Shown: positions 1 to 6,388 of the stretch, in pieces
Layout of the letters: each line of letters begins with the position of its first letter
How positions within the stretch are numbered: position 1 is the stretch's first letter
From: SZUA-186 sp041552135
GTDB taxonomy: Bacteria > Pseudomonadota > Gammaproteobacteria > UBA9214
Direction: 5' to 3'
DNA: 8,415 bases
Assembly (NCBI GenBank): GCA_041552135.1
Contig: JBFELL010000126.1
Location: 1-8,415 of the forward strand
Program-made: the position numbers and the translations under genes
Notes under the pieces: generated by a model
Seen by the model: only the letters and a program-made list of their open reading frames with translations
What the model was told of the DNA's origin: nothing
The model's database searches: none

Positions 1-117
1 CGGTTGCTGGGAGCGGAGATCCTGATTATTGCAGCAATCAGTGCTGTGCTGTGCCTGCTGATCCTCTCGGTGGTCTCGCAATATGACCATCAGCTGGTGA
101 GGGCGCTGTTTATCTAG
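1..117 (+). CDS. C-terminal end of an unidentified membrane protein (5' truncated by window)
   Basis: The frame starting at base 1 stays open for 38 codons and stops at TAG 115-117. The visible peptide has one strongly hydrophobic stretch (roughly residues 5-27, rich in Leu, Ile, Ala and Val). A short polar tail containing SQYDHQ follows, then LVRALFI. This is what the last transmembrane helix of an integral membrane protein looks like. The start and most of the protein lie outside the window, so the family cannot be named. A CopD-like or transporter-like protein is possible given the metal-binding-protein gene that follows, but that is only a guess. The gap to the next supported start (195) is 77 bases and contains a hairpin, so co-transcription with the downstream gene is uncertain. 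Confidence 0.6.
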   Translation, partial: RLLGAEILIIAAISAVLCLLILSVVSQYDHQLVRALFI

Positions 118-141
118 CTTGCAGGAAGAGGGTAAGTCGGG

Positions 142-166
142 CTGAAGGAATGATCCTTCGGGTTTT
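142..166 (+). terminator. Terminator-like hairpin between the membrane protein and the metal-binding protein
   Basis: Bases 142-149 (CTGAAGGA) pair with 154-161 (TCCTTCGG) around a 4-nt loop ATGA, with one G-U pair. A short T run (GTTTTGG) follows. The T tract is weak, so this may be an attenuator or partial terminator for the upstream gene. An ATG at 150 lies in the loop, which argues against it being the downstream start. Confidence 0.4.
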
Positions 167-194
167 GGCTGGTGATGTGTCTGTCGAGGTGCAC

Positions 195-1091
195 ATGATG
201 CAACAGTGTTTTTCTGCAGTAATGGGGTTTCTGCTGGTTTTGTCCTCTGCGCCGCTGCGGTCCGCGGAACCGTTGACCGTCTACACGGTCAACAACCCCC
301 AGCAATACTTTACCCAGCGTATCGCCGGTGACCACGCGCGGGTGGTGCTTCCGGTCCCCGCCGGTGTGGATCCGGCATTCTGGATGCCGGACCGGAAGAC
401 CATCGCAGACTACCAGCAGGCTGATCTGATCGTGCTCAATGGTGCGGATTATGCCGGGTGGGTGAGTAAGGTGTCATTGCCACGCCTGCGCCAGGTCGAT
501 ACGTCAAAGGCTTTCAGGAATGGCTTTATCATGGTCGAGGGTACCGTCACCCACAGCCACGGCCCTGCTGGTGCACATTCGCATGCTGGCACGGCGTTCA
601 CTACGTGGCTGGATTTACATCAGGCGGTGCAGCAGGCACAGGCGATCACCGAGGCGCTTGGCGCGAAACAGCCTGAAAACAAGGCAGATTTCGACAGGAA
701 TTTTGCGGCCCTGCGGGAGGATCTGCTTGGGCTGGACCTGGAAATACAGCAAATCGTTGCCACACGACCGCGCAAGCCCCTGTTCGCGTCGCACCCGGTC
801 TATCATTACCTCGCCCGTCGATACGAACTGCATATAGAAGACATGGTGTGGGAGCCGCAGGACATGCCGAGTGATCATCAGTGGCAGCAGCTGCGCCTGT
901 TGCAGGAGAATTTCCCGGCAGACCGGATGCTGTGGGAAAAACAGCCGCTCCCGGCGATTGCACGGCAACTCGAGAGTATGGGCATCGGTATTGCCGTTTT
1001 CGACCCCTGTTCCAACCGTCCGGCCAGGGGCAACTTTCTCAGCGTGATGAAGGATAATATCACCAGTCTGCGGCAGGCTTACACCAACTAG
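195..1091 (+). CDS. Periplasmic metal-binding protein, ZnuA/TroA-like (ABC transporter solute-binding family)
   Basis: Predicted exported protein of 298 aa resembling solute-binding components of Zn/Mn/Fe ABC importers (PF01297 family). I chose ATG 195 (or 198) over the frame-open ATG 150. GAGG at 186-189 is well spaced for it, and it gives a clean signal peptide: hydrophobic core about residues 9-18, likely cleavage after RSA at 24. Family landmarks are visible. ADLIVLNG (77-83) matches the usual DLVV.NG segment, TWLD (137-140) the .WLDP segment, ASHPVYHYLARRY (198-210) the H.AF.Y...YG segment, and VFDP (268-271) the terminal acidic ligand region. H200 and D270 are probable metal ligands. 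The usual first His, in the dPH motif, is replaced by DPA (60-61), and the WLD segment is preceded by Thr instead of His. A short His cluster (H120, H122, H128, H130) lies just before it and may supply ligands. No permease or ATPase gene is visible in the window. The metal is unknown; zinc or manganese is the family default. Confidence 0.85.
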   Translation: MMQQCFSAVMGFLLVLSSAPLRSAEPLTVYTVNNPQQYFTQRIAGDHARVVLPVPAGVDPAFWMPDRKTIADYQQADLIVLNGADYAGWVSKVSLPRLRQVDTSKAFRNGFIMVEGTVTHSHGPAGAHSHAGTAFTTWLDLHQAVQQAQAITEALGAKQPENKADFDRNFAALREDLLGLDLEIQQIVATRPRKPLFASHPVYHYLARRYELHIEDMVWEPQDMPSDHQWQQLRLLQENFPADRMLWEKQPLPAIARQLESMGIGIAVFDPCSNRPARGNFLSVMKDNITSLRQAYTN

Positions 1092-1473
1092 GAAACACCG
1101 TGCAGTCAGGCAGCATCGCAACTGGCAGCGCCGATGCGCTTCTCCTGTCACCGGTATCTCAATGACCTGTCAGAATATTACCAAGGAGTACCAGTGCTGC
1201 CCCGCTTGATTCCTTCTCCCCGTCAAGGGGAGAAGGCCGATGTACAGGGAAGTACACGTGCCGCGGGAGGCGGGATACCGCGAGCGGCCAGGATGCGGGG
1301 TGGGCATCCATGTGGCGCAACGGCCTGATTCATACACCCTCTCCCGCACGCGGGAGAGGGGATGCGCTCCTGGGCATCACTGGCGGTTTTCCTGTTTCAG
1401 CTCCATCGGGTTTCGCATCCCGGCCTGGACCCGGATGCTTGCACCGCAAGCCAGGGATTTTAAAGGGACAGCA
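1092..1473. other. 382-base gene-free region with several hairpins
   Basis: No convincing gene is seen between the metal-binding protein and mak. Open frames here have repeat-like, low-quality translations. The central part (about 1212-1380) holds at least three hairpins and a partial direct repeat, annotated separately. A further hairpin, GCTTGC (1437-1442) / GCAAGC (1446-1451) with a 3-nt loop, lies 10 bases before the mak ribosome-binding site and could influence mak expression. The promoter of mak probably lies in this region, but I could not identify clear -35/-10 boxes. Confidence 0.7.
1212..1380. repeat. Probable dispersed intergenic repeat bounded by two strong hairpins
   Basis: The left hairpin is CCTTCTCCCC (1212-1221) against GGGGAGAAGG (1227-1236), a perfect 10-bp stem with a 5-nt loop. 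It is followed by TGTAC (1241-1245) / GTACA (1252-1256), and by GGATGC (1291-1296) / GCATCC (1304-1309). The right hairpin is CCCTCTCCCG (1337-1346) against CGGGAGAGGG (1351-1360), with one further C-G pair inside. The bases after it (GATGCG....TGGGCATC, 1361-1378) echo 1292-1308, a partial direct repeat. Pyrimidine-rich CCCTCTCCC / GGGAGAGGG hairpins of this kind are common as dispersed intergenic repeats in GC-rich proteobacteria. Either hairpin could also act as a weak terminator for the upstream gene, although neither has a T tract. A genome-wide copy number cannot be seen from one window. Confidence 0.5.
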
Positions 1474-2391
1474 ATGATGTATGACAGCAAGTTCAGACTG
1501 GGTATCGACCTCGGTGGCAGCAAGATCGAAGGACTTGTGCTGGCCCCGGATGGCACCGAGCTGGCACGGGGGCGTATATCGACGCCGGCTGGCGATTACC
1601 GGGCGACGCTGCAGTCTATTGCCGTCATGGTCGACCGGCTGGAGACCGATGTTGGCCGCCAGTGTTGTGTCGGTGTTGGTATGCCGGGTTCATTTTCGCG
1701 CGCGACCGGTCGTGTCAAGAATGCCAATTCCGTTTGCCTGAACGGCCAGCCACTTCAGCAGGAACTGGAGACCCTGCTGGGACGGCCATTGCGCTTTGCC
1801 AATGATGCGGACTGTTTTGCCCTGTCGGAGGCGACGGATGGCGCGGCCGCCGGTGCGCGGGTGGTGTTCGGCGTGATTGTCGGCACGGGTACCGGCGGCG
1901 GCATCGTCGTGGACGGGCGGCTGGTCGCCGGGCCCAACGGCATTGCCGGCGAGTGGGGCCACAATCCGCTGCCGTGGCCGCGTGCCGATGAGTTGTCGGG
2001 GCCGGTGTGTTATTGCGGGCTGCATGGCTGCATCGAGACCTGGTTGTCCGGCCCTGGGCTGTCGCACGATTACCGGCGGCTGACCGGTGACATGCCAGAG
2101 GCGATCGAGATTGACCGGCGTGCACACCGCGGTGATGCACCGGCACTGCAGGTGCTGGCGCGCCATGCGGACCGCATGGCGCGTGCGCTGGCGAGCGTCA
2201 TCAATATCATTGACCCGGATGTCGTCGTGCTCGGCGGCGGTGTCTCCGGTATCGGCTCGCTGTATACGGCCGTGCCGGCAGGCTGGGAGCGGTATGTGTT
2301 TTCAGACCGGGTGGATACCAAACTGCTCAGGGCCAGGCACGGCGATTCCAGTGGCGTGCGCGGAGCGGCCTGGTTGTGGCCGCCTGGCTGA
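1474..2391 (+). CDS. mak: Fructokinase (mannofructokinase), ROK family
   Basis: ATP-dependent sugar kinase of 305 aa in the ROK family, predicted to convert fructose (and possibly mannose) to the 6-phosphate in the cytoplasm. The sequence closely follows E. coli Mak from memory. Landmarks include the phosphate-binding motif GIDLGGSKIEG (10-20), VKNANS..LNGQP (81-93), and the catalytic Asp in NDADC (D111). They continue with EWGHNPLPW (160-168), the zinc motif CYCGLHGCIE (179-188; ligands H163, C179, C181, C186), DPDVVVLGGG (247-256) and the terminal HGDSSGVRGAAWLWP (289-303). Start: ATG 1474 or the adjacent ATG 1477, with AAAGGGA at 1462-1468 as ribosome-binding site. A longer frame reaching back to 1240 runs through the intergenic repeat and is not credible as protein. 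The length is normal for the family and no key residue is missing. No sugar transporter or other sugar-pathway gene lies beside it. Confidence 0.93.
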   Translation: MMYDSKFRLGIDLGGSKIEGLVLAPDGTELARGRISTPAGDYRATLQSIAVMVDRLETDVGRQCCVGVGMPGSFSRATGRVKNANSVCLNGQPLQQELETLLGRPLRFANDADCFALSEATDGAAAGARVVFGVIVGTGTGGGIVVDGRLVAGPNGIAGEWGHNPLPWPRADELSGPVCYCGLHGCIETWLSGPGLSHDYRRLTGDMPEAIEIDRRAHRGDAPALQVLARHADRMARALASVINIIDPDVVVLGGGVSGIGSLYTAVPAGWERYVFSDRVDTKLLRARHGDSSGVRGAAWLWPPG

Positions 2392-2470
2392 GCGGGTATA
2401 ACCGTACTGCCATGTTCGCCGGCAGGGTCCCTGCAACAGACCCGTCGGGCCATCAAACAGGGAGTGTGTC

Positions 2471-3235
2471 ATGCCACGTCGCCTTCGTCTGTTCATGCTG
2501 CTGGCCGCCATCGGGCTGCTCGCGGGCTGTGCCGCCGGTCCCTCGGCAAAACTGCATTACACCATCAAGCAGGAGCCGGGCTCGCGCCCGCTGCAGCAGG
2601 TCGTGCTCATGCCGGTCGATGTCGACGTGTACGAAATGTCGACCGGCGGCGTCAAGGAGGAAGTGCCCGAGTGGAGTGACGTGGCCGAGGAAAATGTCCG
2701 CAGCGCACTGCTGGTGTCGAAAGACCCGCAGGGCAAGTGTTGCGTCACGCGCGAGGTGGACAGCGCGTCCCTGACTGGCGAGGAGCGTGACATACTCGAG
2801 GAGCACCTGGCGCTGTTCACCTCGGTGGCGGCCAGCGCCAGGTGGGCTGACCACCCGGTCAACACCGCCTGGCATTTCAAGGCGCAGCATTTCGACTACA
2901 CGCTTGGCGACGGTCTGGCCTTCCTCAAAACAAACTACGGCATTGATGCCGGCCTGATTATTCTGGGTGAGGACGTCGTGTCCACGGCGGGTCGCAAGGC
3001 GACCGCGGTCGTCGGCGTCATGTTCGGTGTCTCTGTGCCGCTGGGGCATTCCACCCTGGTTGGCGGACTGGTCGACTTCGAGACCGGCGACCTGCTGTGG
3101 CTGAACCACACGGTCTCCGGCGGTGACGCTGACCTGCGCGAGCGTGGGTCCACGCTCGACCTGGCGCGTGAGCTGATGGTGGGATACCCGGCCCTGGATG
3201 CGGCACGCGAGCCGGCCCCGTCGACCGGCAACTAG
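2471..3235 (+). CDS. Predicted outer-membrane lipoprotein of unknown function (first gene of lipoprotein operon)
   Basis: 254-aa protein with a lipoprotein signal: basic start MPRRLR, hydrophobic segment 7-16 and lipobox LAGC with the lipidated Cys at 20. Ala rather than Asp follows the Cys, so by the usual Lol rule it should go to the outer membrane. AGGGAG (2459-2464) lies 6 bases before the ATG. The mature protein has no family I recognise. Visible features are a PLQQVVLMPVDVDVYEMSTGG segment near residues 40-60, a Cys pair (C89-C90), and a C-terminal domain with a small glycine-rich hydrophobic stretch (about 173-195). GLVDFETGDLLWLN follows near 199-212, wording reminiscent of lipoproteins that report envelope state (GNA1162/DUF799-like), but the match is too loose to assign. 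The stop is one base before the next ATG, so it is very likely translated together with the metalloprotease. The 79-base gap from mak contains an odd palindrome, GCAGGG-T-CCCTGC (2422-2434). Confidence 0.85.
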   Translation: MPRRLRLFMLLAAIGLLAGCAAGPSAKLHYTIKQEPGSRPLQQVVLMPVDVDVYEMSTGGVKEEVPEWSDVAEENVRSALLVSKDPQGKCCVTREVDSASLTGEERDILEEHLALFTSVAASARWADHPVNTAWHFKAQHFDYTLGDGLAFLKTNYGIDAGLIILGEDVVSTAGRKATAVVGVMFGVSVPLGHSTLVGGLVDFETGDLLWLNHTVSGGDADLRERGSTLDLARELMVGYPALDAAREPAPSTGN

Positions 3236-3236
3236 C

Positions 3237-4379
3237 ATGCCGCGCCTGTTGCTGGTGTTTGCCGTACTCGGGCTGGCCGCCTGCCAGTCTGCACCGATCA
3301 AGCCGATGAGCGGCCACCAGGACACCCTGCACCTGACTGCGGAGGAAAGCCGGCTGTGGCATTCCGCCGTCGAGCTCGACGAGCAGATGGAGAACGCCGA
3401 CTACCTCTTTGAGGATGACGAACTGCAGGGCTACCTGGAGTCGGTGATGCAGAAACTGTACCCGGAGTATGGCGATGCAATCAGTGTCCGGGTGGTGGAT
3501 TCGCCCAGCCTGAATGCCTTTGCCCTGCCCAATGGCAGCATCTACATCAACACCGGCATGCTGACACGCCTCGACAACGAGGCACAGATGGCGACCGTGC
3601 TGGCGCACGAGGGCGTGCACTTCACGCACAAGCACAGCTGGCAGCAGCGGCGCAACACGAAGAGCTCGACGGCGTTCTCGACCGGTTTCGGTGTGGTGAC
3701 CGGCATCCCGGCGCTTGGCGACCTCATGGCCCTGTCATCGATTTACGGTTTCTCCAAGGAGCTGGAGCGCGAGGCGGATGCCGATGGCTTCCGGCGGCTG
3801 GCGGCGGCCGGCTACGATGTCAGGCAGGCGCCGGTCACCTTCGAGCATCTGCTTGCCGAGGTCGAGGCGCTGGATATCGACGAACCCTATTTCTTCTCCA
3901 CCCACCCGGCACTGGAAGACCGCATCGAGAGCTTCGAGGCGCTGGTGCGGCAGCACGGTGCCACGAACGGCTACCGCGGTGAACAGGTCTACCGCATGCA
4001 GGTCGAGAAACTGCAGCTCGAACTGCTGCAGGATTACCTGGAACTCGGCCAGTACCAGAGTGTGCTGCTGATCCTGGGGCGCCCCGATGCCTTTGTGCGC
4101 TATCCCCTGTCCGCCTGGTTCTACCTCGGCGAGGCCTATCGCCTGCGGGACGAGGAGGGTGATGCCGCGCGTTCCGCCGAGGCCTATGCGACAGCGATTC
4201 AGCTGGTGCCGGAGTTTGCACCCCCCTGGCGCGCCATGGGACTGCATTACATGAAACAGGGCGAGGCGGGGGAGGCGGACAGCCACTTCAGCCGCTACCT
4301 GGAACTGCGACCGGACGCGCCTGACCGGGCCTACATCGAGCTCTACCGCACGAATCTGAAAACAGGGGATGATCACTGA
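3237..4379 (+). CDS. Lipoprotein M48-family zinc metalloprotease with C-terminal TPR-like region
   Basis: 380-aa predicted membrane-anchored zinc protease of the M48 family (BepA/LoiP/Oma1-like). This family degrades or refolds damaged envelope proteins in the periplasm. The signal has lipobox LAAC with Cys16, followed by Gln, suggesting the outer membrane. The catalytic motif HEGVH (124-128) gives zinc ligands H124 and H128 and catalytic E125. The third ligand is most likely E177 in EREAD (177-181). NAFALPNGSIYINTGML (93-109) is the conserved strand before the active site, and THP (222-224) the conserved downstream His. Residues about 285-365 look like tetratricopeptide repeats (WFYLGEAYRL...AYATAIQLVP...HYMKQGEAGEADSHFSRYLELRP), as in BepA. 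ATG 3237 is preferred over the in-frame ATG 3198 because it starts exactly at the signal peptide and is coupled to the previous stop (3235). Its own ribosome-binding site is poor, consistent with coupling. The domain order resembles BepA, but orthology is not shown, so no symbol is given. Confidence 0.9.
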   Translation: MPRLLLVFAVLGLAACQSAPIKPMSGHQDTLHLTAEESRLWHSAVELDEQMENADYLFEDDELQGYLESVMQKLYPEYGDAISVRVVDSPSLNAFALPNGSIYINTGMLTRLDNEAQMATVLAHEGVHFTHKHSWQQRRNTKSSTAFSTGFGVVTGIPALGDLMALSSIYGFSKELEREADADGFRRLAAAGYDVRQAPVTFEHLLAEVEALDIDEPYFFSTHPALEDRIESFEALVRQHGATNGYRGEQVYRMQVEKLQLELLQDYLELGQYQSVLLILGRPDAFVRYPLSAWFYLGEAYRLRDEEGDAARSAEAYATAIQLVPEFAPPWRAMGLHYMKQGEAGEADSHFSRYLELRPDAPDRAYIELYRTNLKTGDDH

Positions 4380-4936
4380 TGAAACTGCACGTCAGCATTG
4401 CTGCCTGTCTGCTTGCCCTGATGCTTGCCGGCTGTGCCGCCACCTGGGTCCGGGTGGATGATACGGGCAGCCACTACAGCGGTGAGCACTACAGCGTCAG
4501 CCTGCCCGCCGGGTGGATGCGCTCGGAGGTCGGCGACAGCCTGGTGCTGTCCCGCGATGGCCTGGACCTGCAGCGCATCGTCATCGAGTACCGGCCGCAC
4601 GAGAAGGCCTTCGAGGAGCTAGAGAAGTCCTCATCGGCCGGCATGCTGCCCTCGGAACTTGCCGAACTGACCATCGCGGAACTCAAGGCATCGCAGGAAG
4701 AGGGGCTGCCCAGTCTCGAGATTCTCGACAACCGGCCCATGGAAATCGCCGGACACACCGGTTACGCGCTGCATCTGCGATTCAAGACCGATGCGGGCCT
4801 GAGGATCGAGGTGCTGCTACGGGGCTTTGTCGACGAGAACGGCCTGTACCAGCTTCTCTACCGGGCCCCGACCCTGCATTACTTCGGACGTGACCGGGAG
4901 GTCTATGAATCGCTCAGTGCATCCATGCGGTTGTAG
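4379..4936 (+). CDS. Small predicted lipoprotein (third gene of lipoprotein operon)
   Basis: 185-aa protein with a lipoprotein signal (MKLHVSIAACLLALMLAGC; lipobox LAGC, lipidated Cys at 19, Ala next, so probably outer membrane). Its ATG overlaps the protease stop by one base (TGATG), and AGGGGA (4364-4369) lies 9 bases upstream. The mature part resembles the PsbP/DUF1795-like fold in outline. It has an early YSVSLPAGWMR segment (about 39-49), a helical middle (EKAFEELEKSSSAGMLPSEL, about 77-96), and later strands around GHTGYALHLRFKTDAGLRIEVLLRG (125-149) ending in LLYRAPTLHYF. This is a shape impression, not a confirmed family call. Such domains often bind partners or ligands in the envelope. 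Tight coupling to the metalloprotease suggests a partner, inhibitor or substrate adaptor, but this is inference only. The gene is the last of the operon and converges on the acyltransferase gene. Confidence 0.85.
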   Translation: MKLHVSIAACLLALMLAGCAATWVRVDDTGSHYSGEHYSVSLPAGWMRSEVGDSLVLSRDGLDLQRIVIEYRPHEKAFEELEKSSSAGMLPSELAELTIAELKASQEEGLPSLEILDNRPMEIAGHTGYALHLRFKTDAGLRIEVLLRGFVDENGLYQLLYRAPTLHYFGRDREVYESLSASMRL

Positions 4937-4969
4937 GAAACGGTCCCGGTGTGATTGACCTGGCATGGC

Positions 4970-5048
4970 ATCGCGGCGAGGGCGCCGCTCCTACCCGGGG
5001 TCGGGGGGTGATAGATATGACTTGTGGGAGCGCCGCCCCCGGCGCGAT
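4970..5048. repeat. REPIN-like pair of inverted REP sequences
   Basis: Two 25-base REP-like units face each other across a 29-base spacer (4995-5023). The left unit (4970-4994) reads, on the minus strand, GTAGGA + GCGGCG-CCCT-CGCCGC + GAT. The right unit (5024-5048) reads, on the plus strand, GTGGGA + GCGCCG-CCCC-CGGCGC + GAT. Each has the GTRG head and a perfect 6-bp hairpin typical of REPs mobilised by RAYT (TnpA-REP) transposases. The units differ at four positions. Two of these (pairs 4976/4985 and 5033/5042) are a compensatory swap that keeps the stem paired. The pair sits between the 3' ends of two converging genes, the usual REP location, and may act as a bidirectional transcription barrier. 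No RAYT gene is in the window. Confidence 0.8.
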
Positions 5049-5049
5049 T

Positions 5050-5077
5050 CCCGGGCCGGCAGCGCTGTGCGGCCGGG
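5050..5077 (-). terminator. GC-rich hairpin immediately after the acyltransferase stop
   Basis: CCCGG(G)CCG at 5050-5058 pairs with CGGCCGGG at 5070-5077 with one bulged G. The loop contains the self-complementary CAGCGCTG. On the minus strand the hairpin begins directly after the acyltransferase stop codon (5078-5080). There is no T tract, so it is at best a pause or rho-assisted terminator; the adjacent REP pair may contribute. Confidence 0.35.
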
Positions 5078-6388
5078 TTAAATCCGACGCGGATAGCCGA
5101 ACACCAGGGCGATCCCCGCCAGCGCCAGGGCAACAATCTCGACACGGATTCCGGTTATCCCCCCGCCATGGATGCCGTTGAGTGCAAGCGTGGCCAGGGC
5201 GCCGGATATGGCAATGGCGCCGGCAATGGAGCGCCACGCCGGCGGTGATGCGGCGGCACCTTTCCTGGAGGTCTGCTCGAAACGGCCGAACAACGCCATG
5301 GCCGGCAGCAGCAGTACGGCCAGCAGGCCGATCCATACCGGCCGCGTGGCCCACCACAGCGCGCTGTCGGGCTCGATGCCCAGCCCGGGACCGCCCGCCA
5401 GGTTCAGTGCGCCAATGGCCAGGATCATGACCGTCACGTGCCACAGGTACAGTGTCATGATGCGGCCGTTGACCAGTACGGCGATCGTCCAGGGCAGCGG
5501 TCGCTTCAGCCAGCGGCGCAGCGGCGTTTCCAGCGAGATCACCAGGCCACCGTGAAAGACGGCCAGTGACAGCAGCGCCAGTGATGGTGGTCGGCTGTTG
5601 GAGACCGCCTCGCCGGGCACGGTGATCATGCTGACGGGATAGCCGGCCGTGGTGACCAGAAAGACCAGTGCGGCCAGCCCGCCGGCCGACCAGAGCAGCG
5701 CCTGACCGGGGCCGAGTATGCGCCGGTCGCGCCACAGGTAGCCCAGCTGGTGCACCGCCAGCCAGACAAAGGCGTAATTCACCCAGCGCAGCAGCGGCAG
5801 GTTGCTGCTGAACGACACCATGTCAACCAGTGCGGCGCACAGGGCCAGCACGACGAACGAGCCGGGGCCAAAGCGGCGCCAGGCGCGCCAGCTCAGCGGT
5901 GTGGTGACCACCACCATGATGTAGACGGCCAGGAACCAGGTCGGGATGAACGACGCCTGTGATCCCAGGCGTATCAGGGACGGGTCGATGCCGGCATGGT
6001 TGGCCGCGACGGCCAGGAGTATCCAGAACAGCAGCAGCGGCAGCACCGGCCCCAGCAGTCGCTGCAGGCGCGTCGACAGCCAGAGGTGATAGCCGAGTCC
6101 CTTGCGCCGGGCTGACTGCCAGGAGACGCCGTTCGCGTAGCCCCCGACCATGAAGAACAACGGCATGACCTGAAAGGTCCAGGTCAGCCACTGCGTCCAG
6201 GGGGCGAACTCCAGCATGTCCCCCATCCTGAGCTGACCATCATCCAGCCAGGCCGCGGCCATCAGCCAGTGGCCAGTGACGACCACCGTGATGGAGGCGG
6301 CACGCAGGAAATCGACGCTGCGGTTGCGCCGCACCGGTGTGCGTTCGGCCAGTGCCTGCGCCCGGCGCCAGTTGCCGGCAAGAGACAA
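5078..6388 (-). CDS. Acyltransferase-3 family integral membrane protein
   Basis: 436-aa polytopic inner-membrane protein of the acyltransferase-3 family (PF01757). These proteins transfer acyl groups to sugars, lipids or glycans across or at the membrane. The N-terminal signature is RNRSVDFLRAASITVVVTGH (21-40), with the conserved Arg30 and His40. MPLFFMVGGYAN (75-86) and RIMTLYLWHVTVM (309-321) are further family landmarks. I count about ten to eleven hydrophobic segments, including two at the end (about 388-405 and 415-432). The acyl acceptor cannot be read from sequence. The start is taken as TTG 6388, which directly abuts the TAA of the upstream dsrE2-like gene (6389-6391) with no clear ribosome-binding site, suggesting translational coupling. 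An in-frame GTG (codon 19, 6334) just before the conserved signature is a possible alternative. Low-GC or transfer signs are absent. Confidence 0.88.
   Translation of the reverse strand: MSLAGNWRRAQALAERTPVRRNRSVDFLRAASITVVVTGHWLMAAAWLDDGQLRMGDMLEFAPWTQWLTWTFQVMPLFFMVGGYANGVSWQSARRKGLGYHLWLSTRLQRLLGPVLPLLLFWILLAVAANHAGIDPSLIRLGSQASFIPTWFLAVYIMVVVTTPLSWRAWRRFGPGSFVVLALCAALVDMVSFSSNLPLLRWVNYAFVWLAVHQLGYLWRDRRILGPGQALLWSAGGLAALVFLVTTAGYPVSMITVPGEAVSNSRPPSLALLSLAVFHGGLVISLETPLRRWLKRPLPWTIAVLVNGRIMTLYLWHVTVMILAIGALNLAGGPGLGIEPDSALWWATRPVWIGLLAVLLLPAMALFGRFEQTSRKGAAASPPAWRSIAGAIAISGALATLALNGIHGGGITGIRVEIVALALAGIALVFGYPRRI

Noticed and set aside
1240..1473. N-terminal extension of mak back to ATG 1240
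   Set aside because: It is translated from the intergenic hairpin repeat, has no family similarity, and a good ribosome-binding site exists just before ATG 1474.
2453..3325. Long minus-strand open frame (290 codons) opposite the first lipoprotein gene
   Set aside because: It is a GC-rich antisense shadow: no recognisable domain, and the plus strand has a clear lipoprotein signal and operon coupling.
3018..3635. Minus-strand open frame opposite the M48 protease
   Set aside because: The plus strand carries intact zinc-protease motifs; the antisense translation is Arg/His-rich with no family features.
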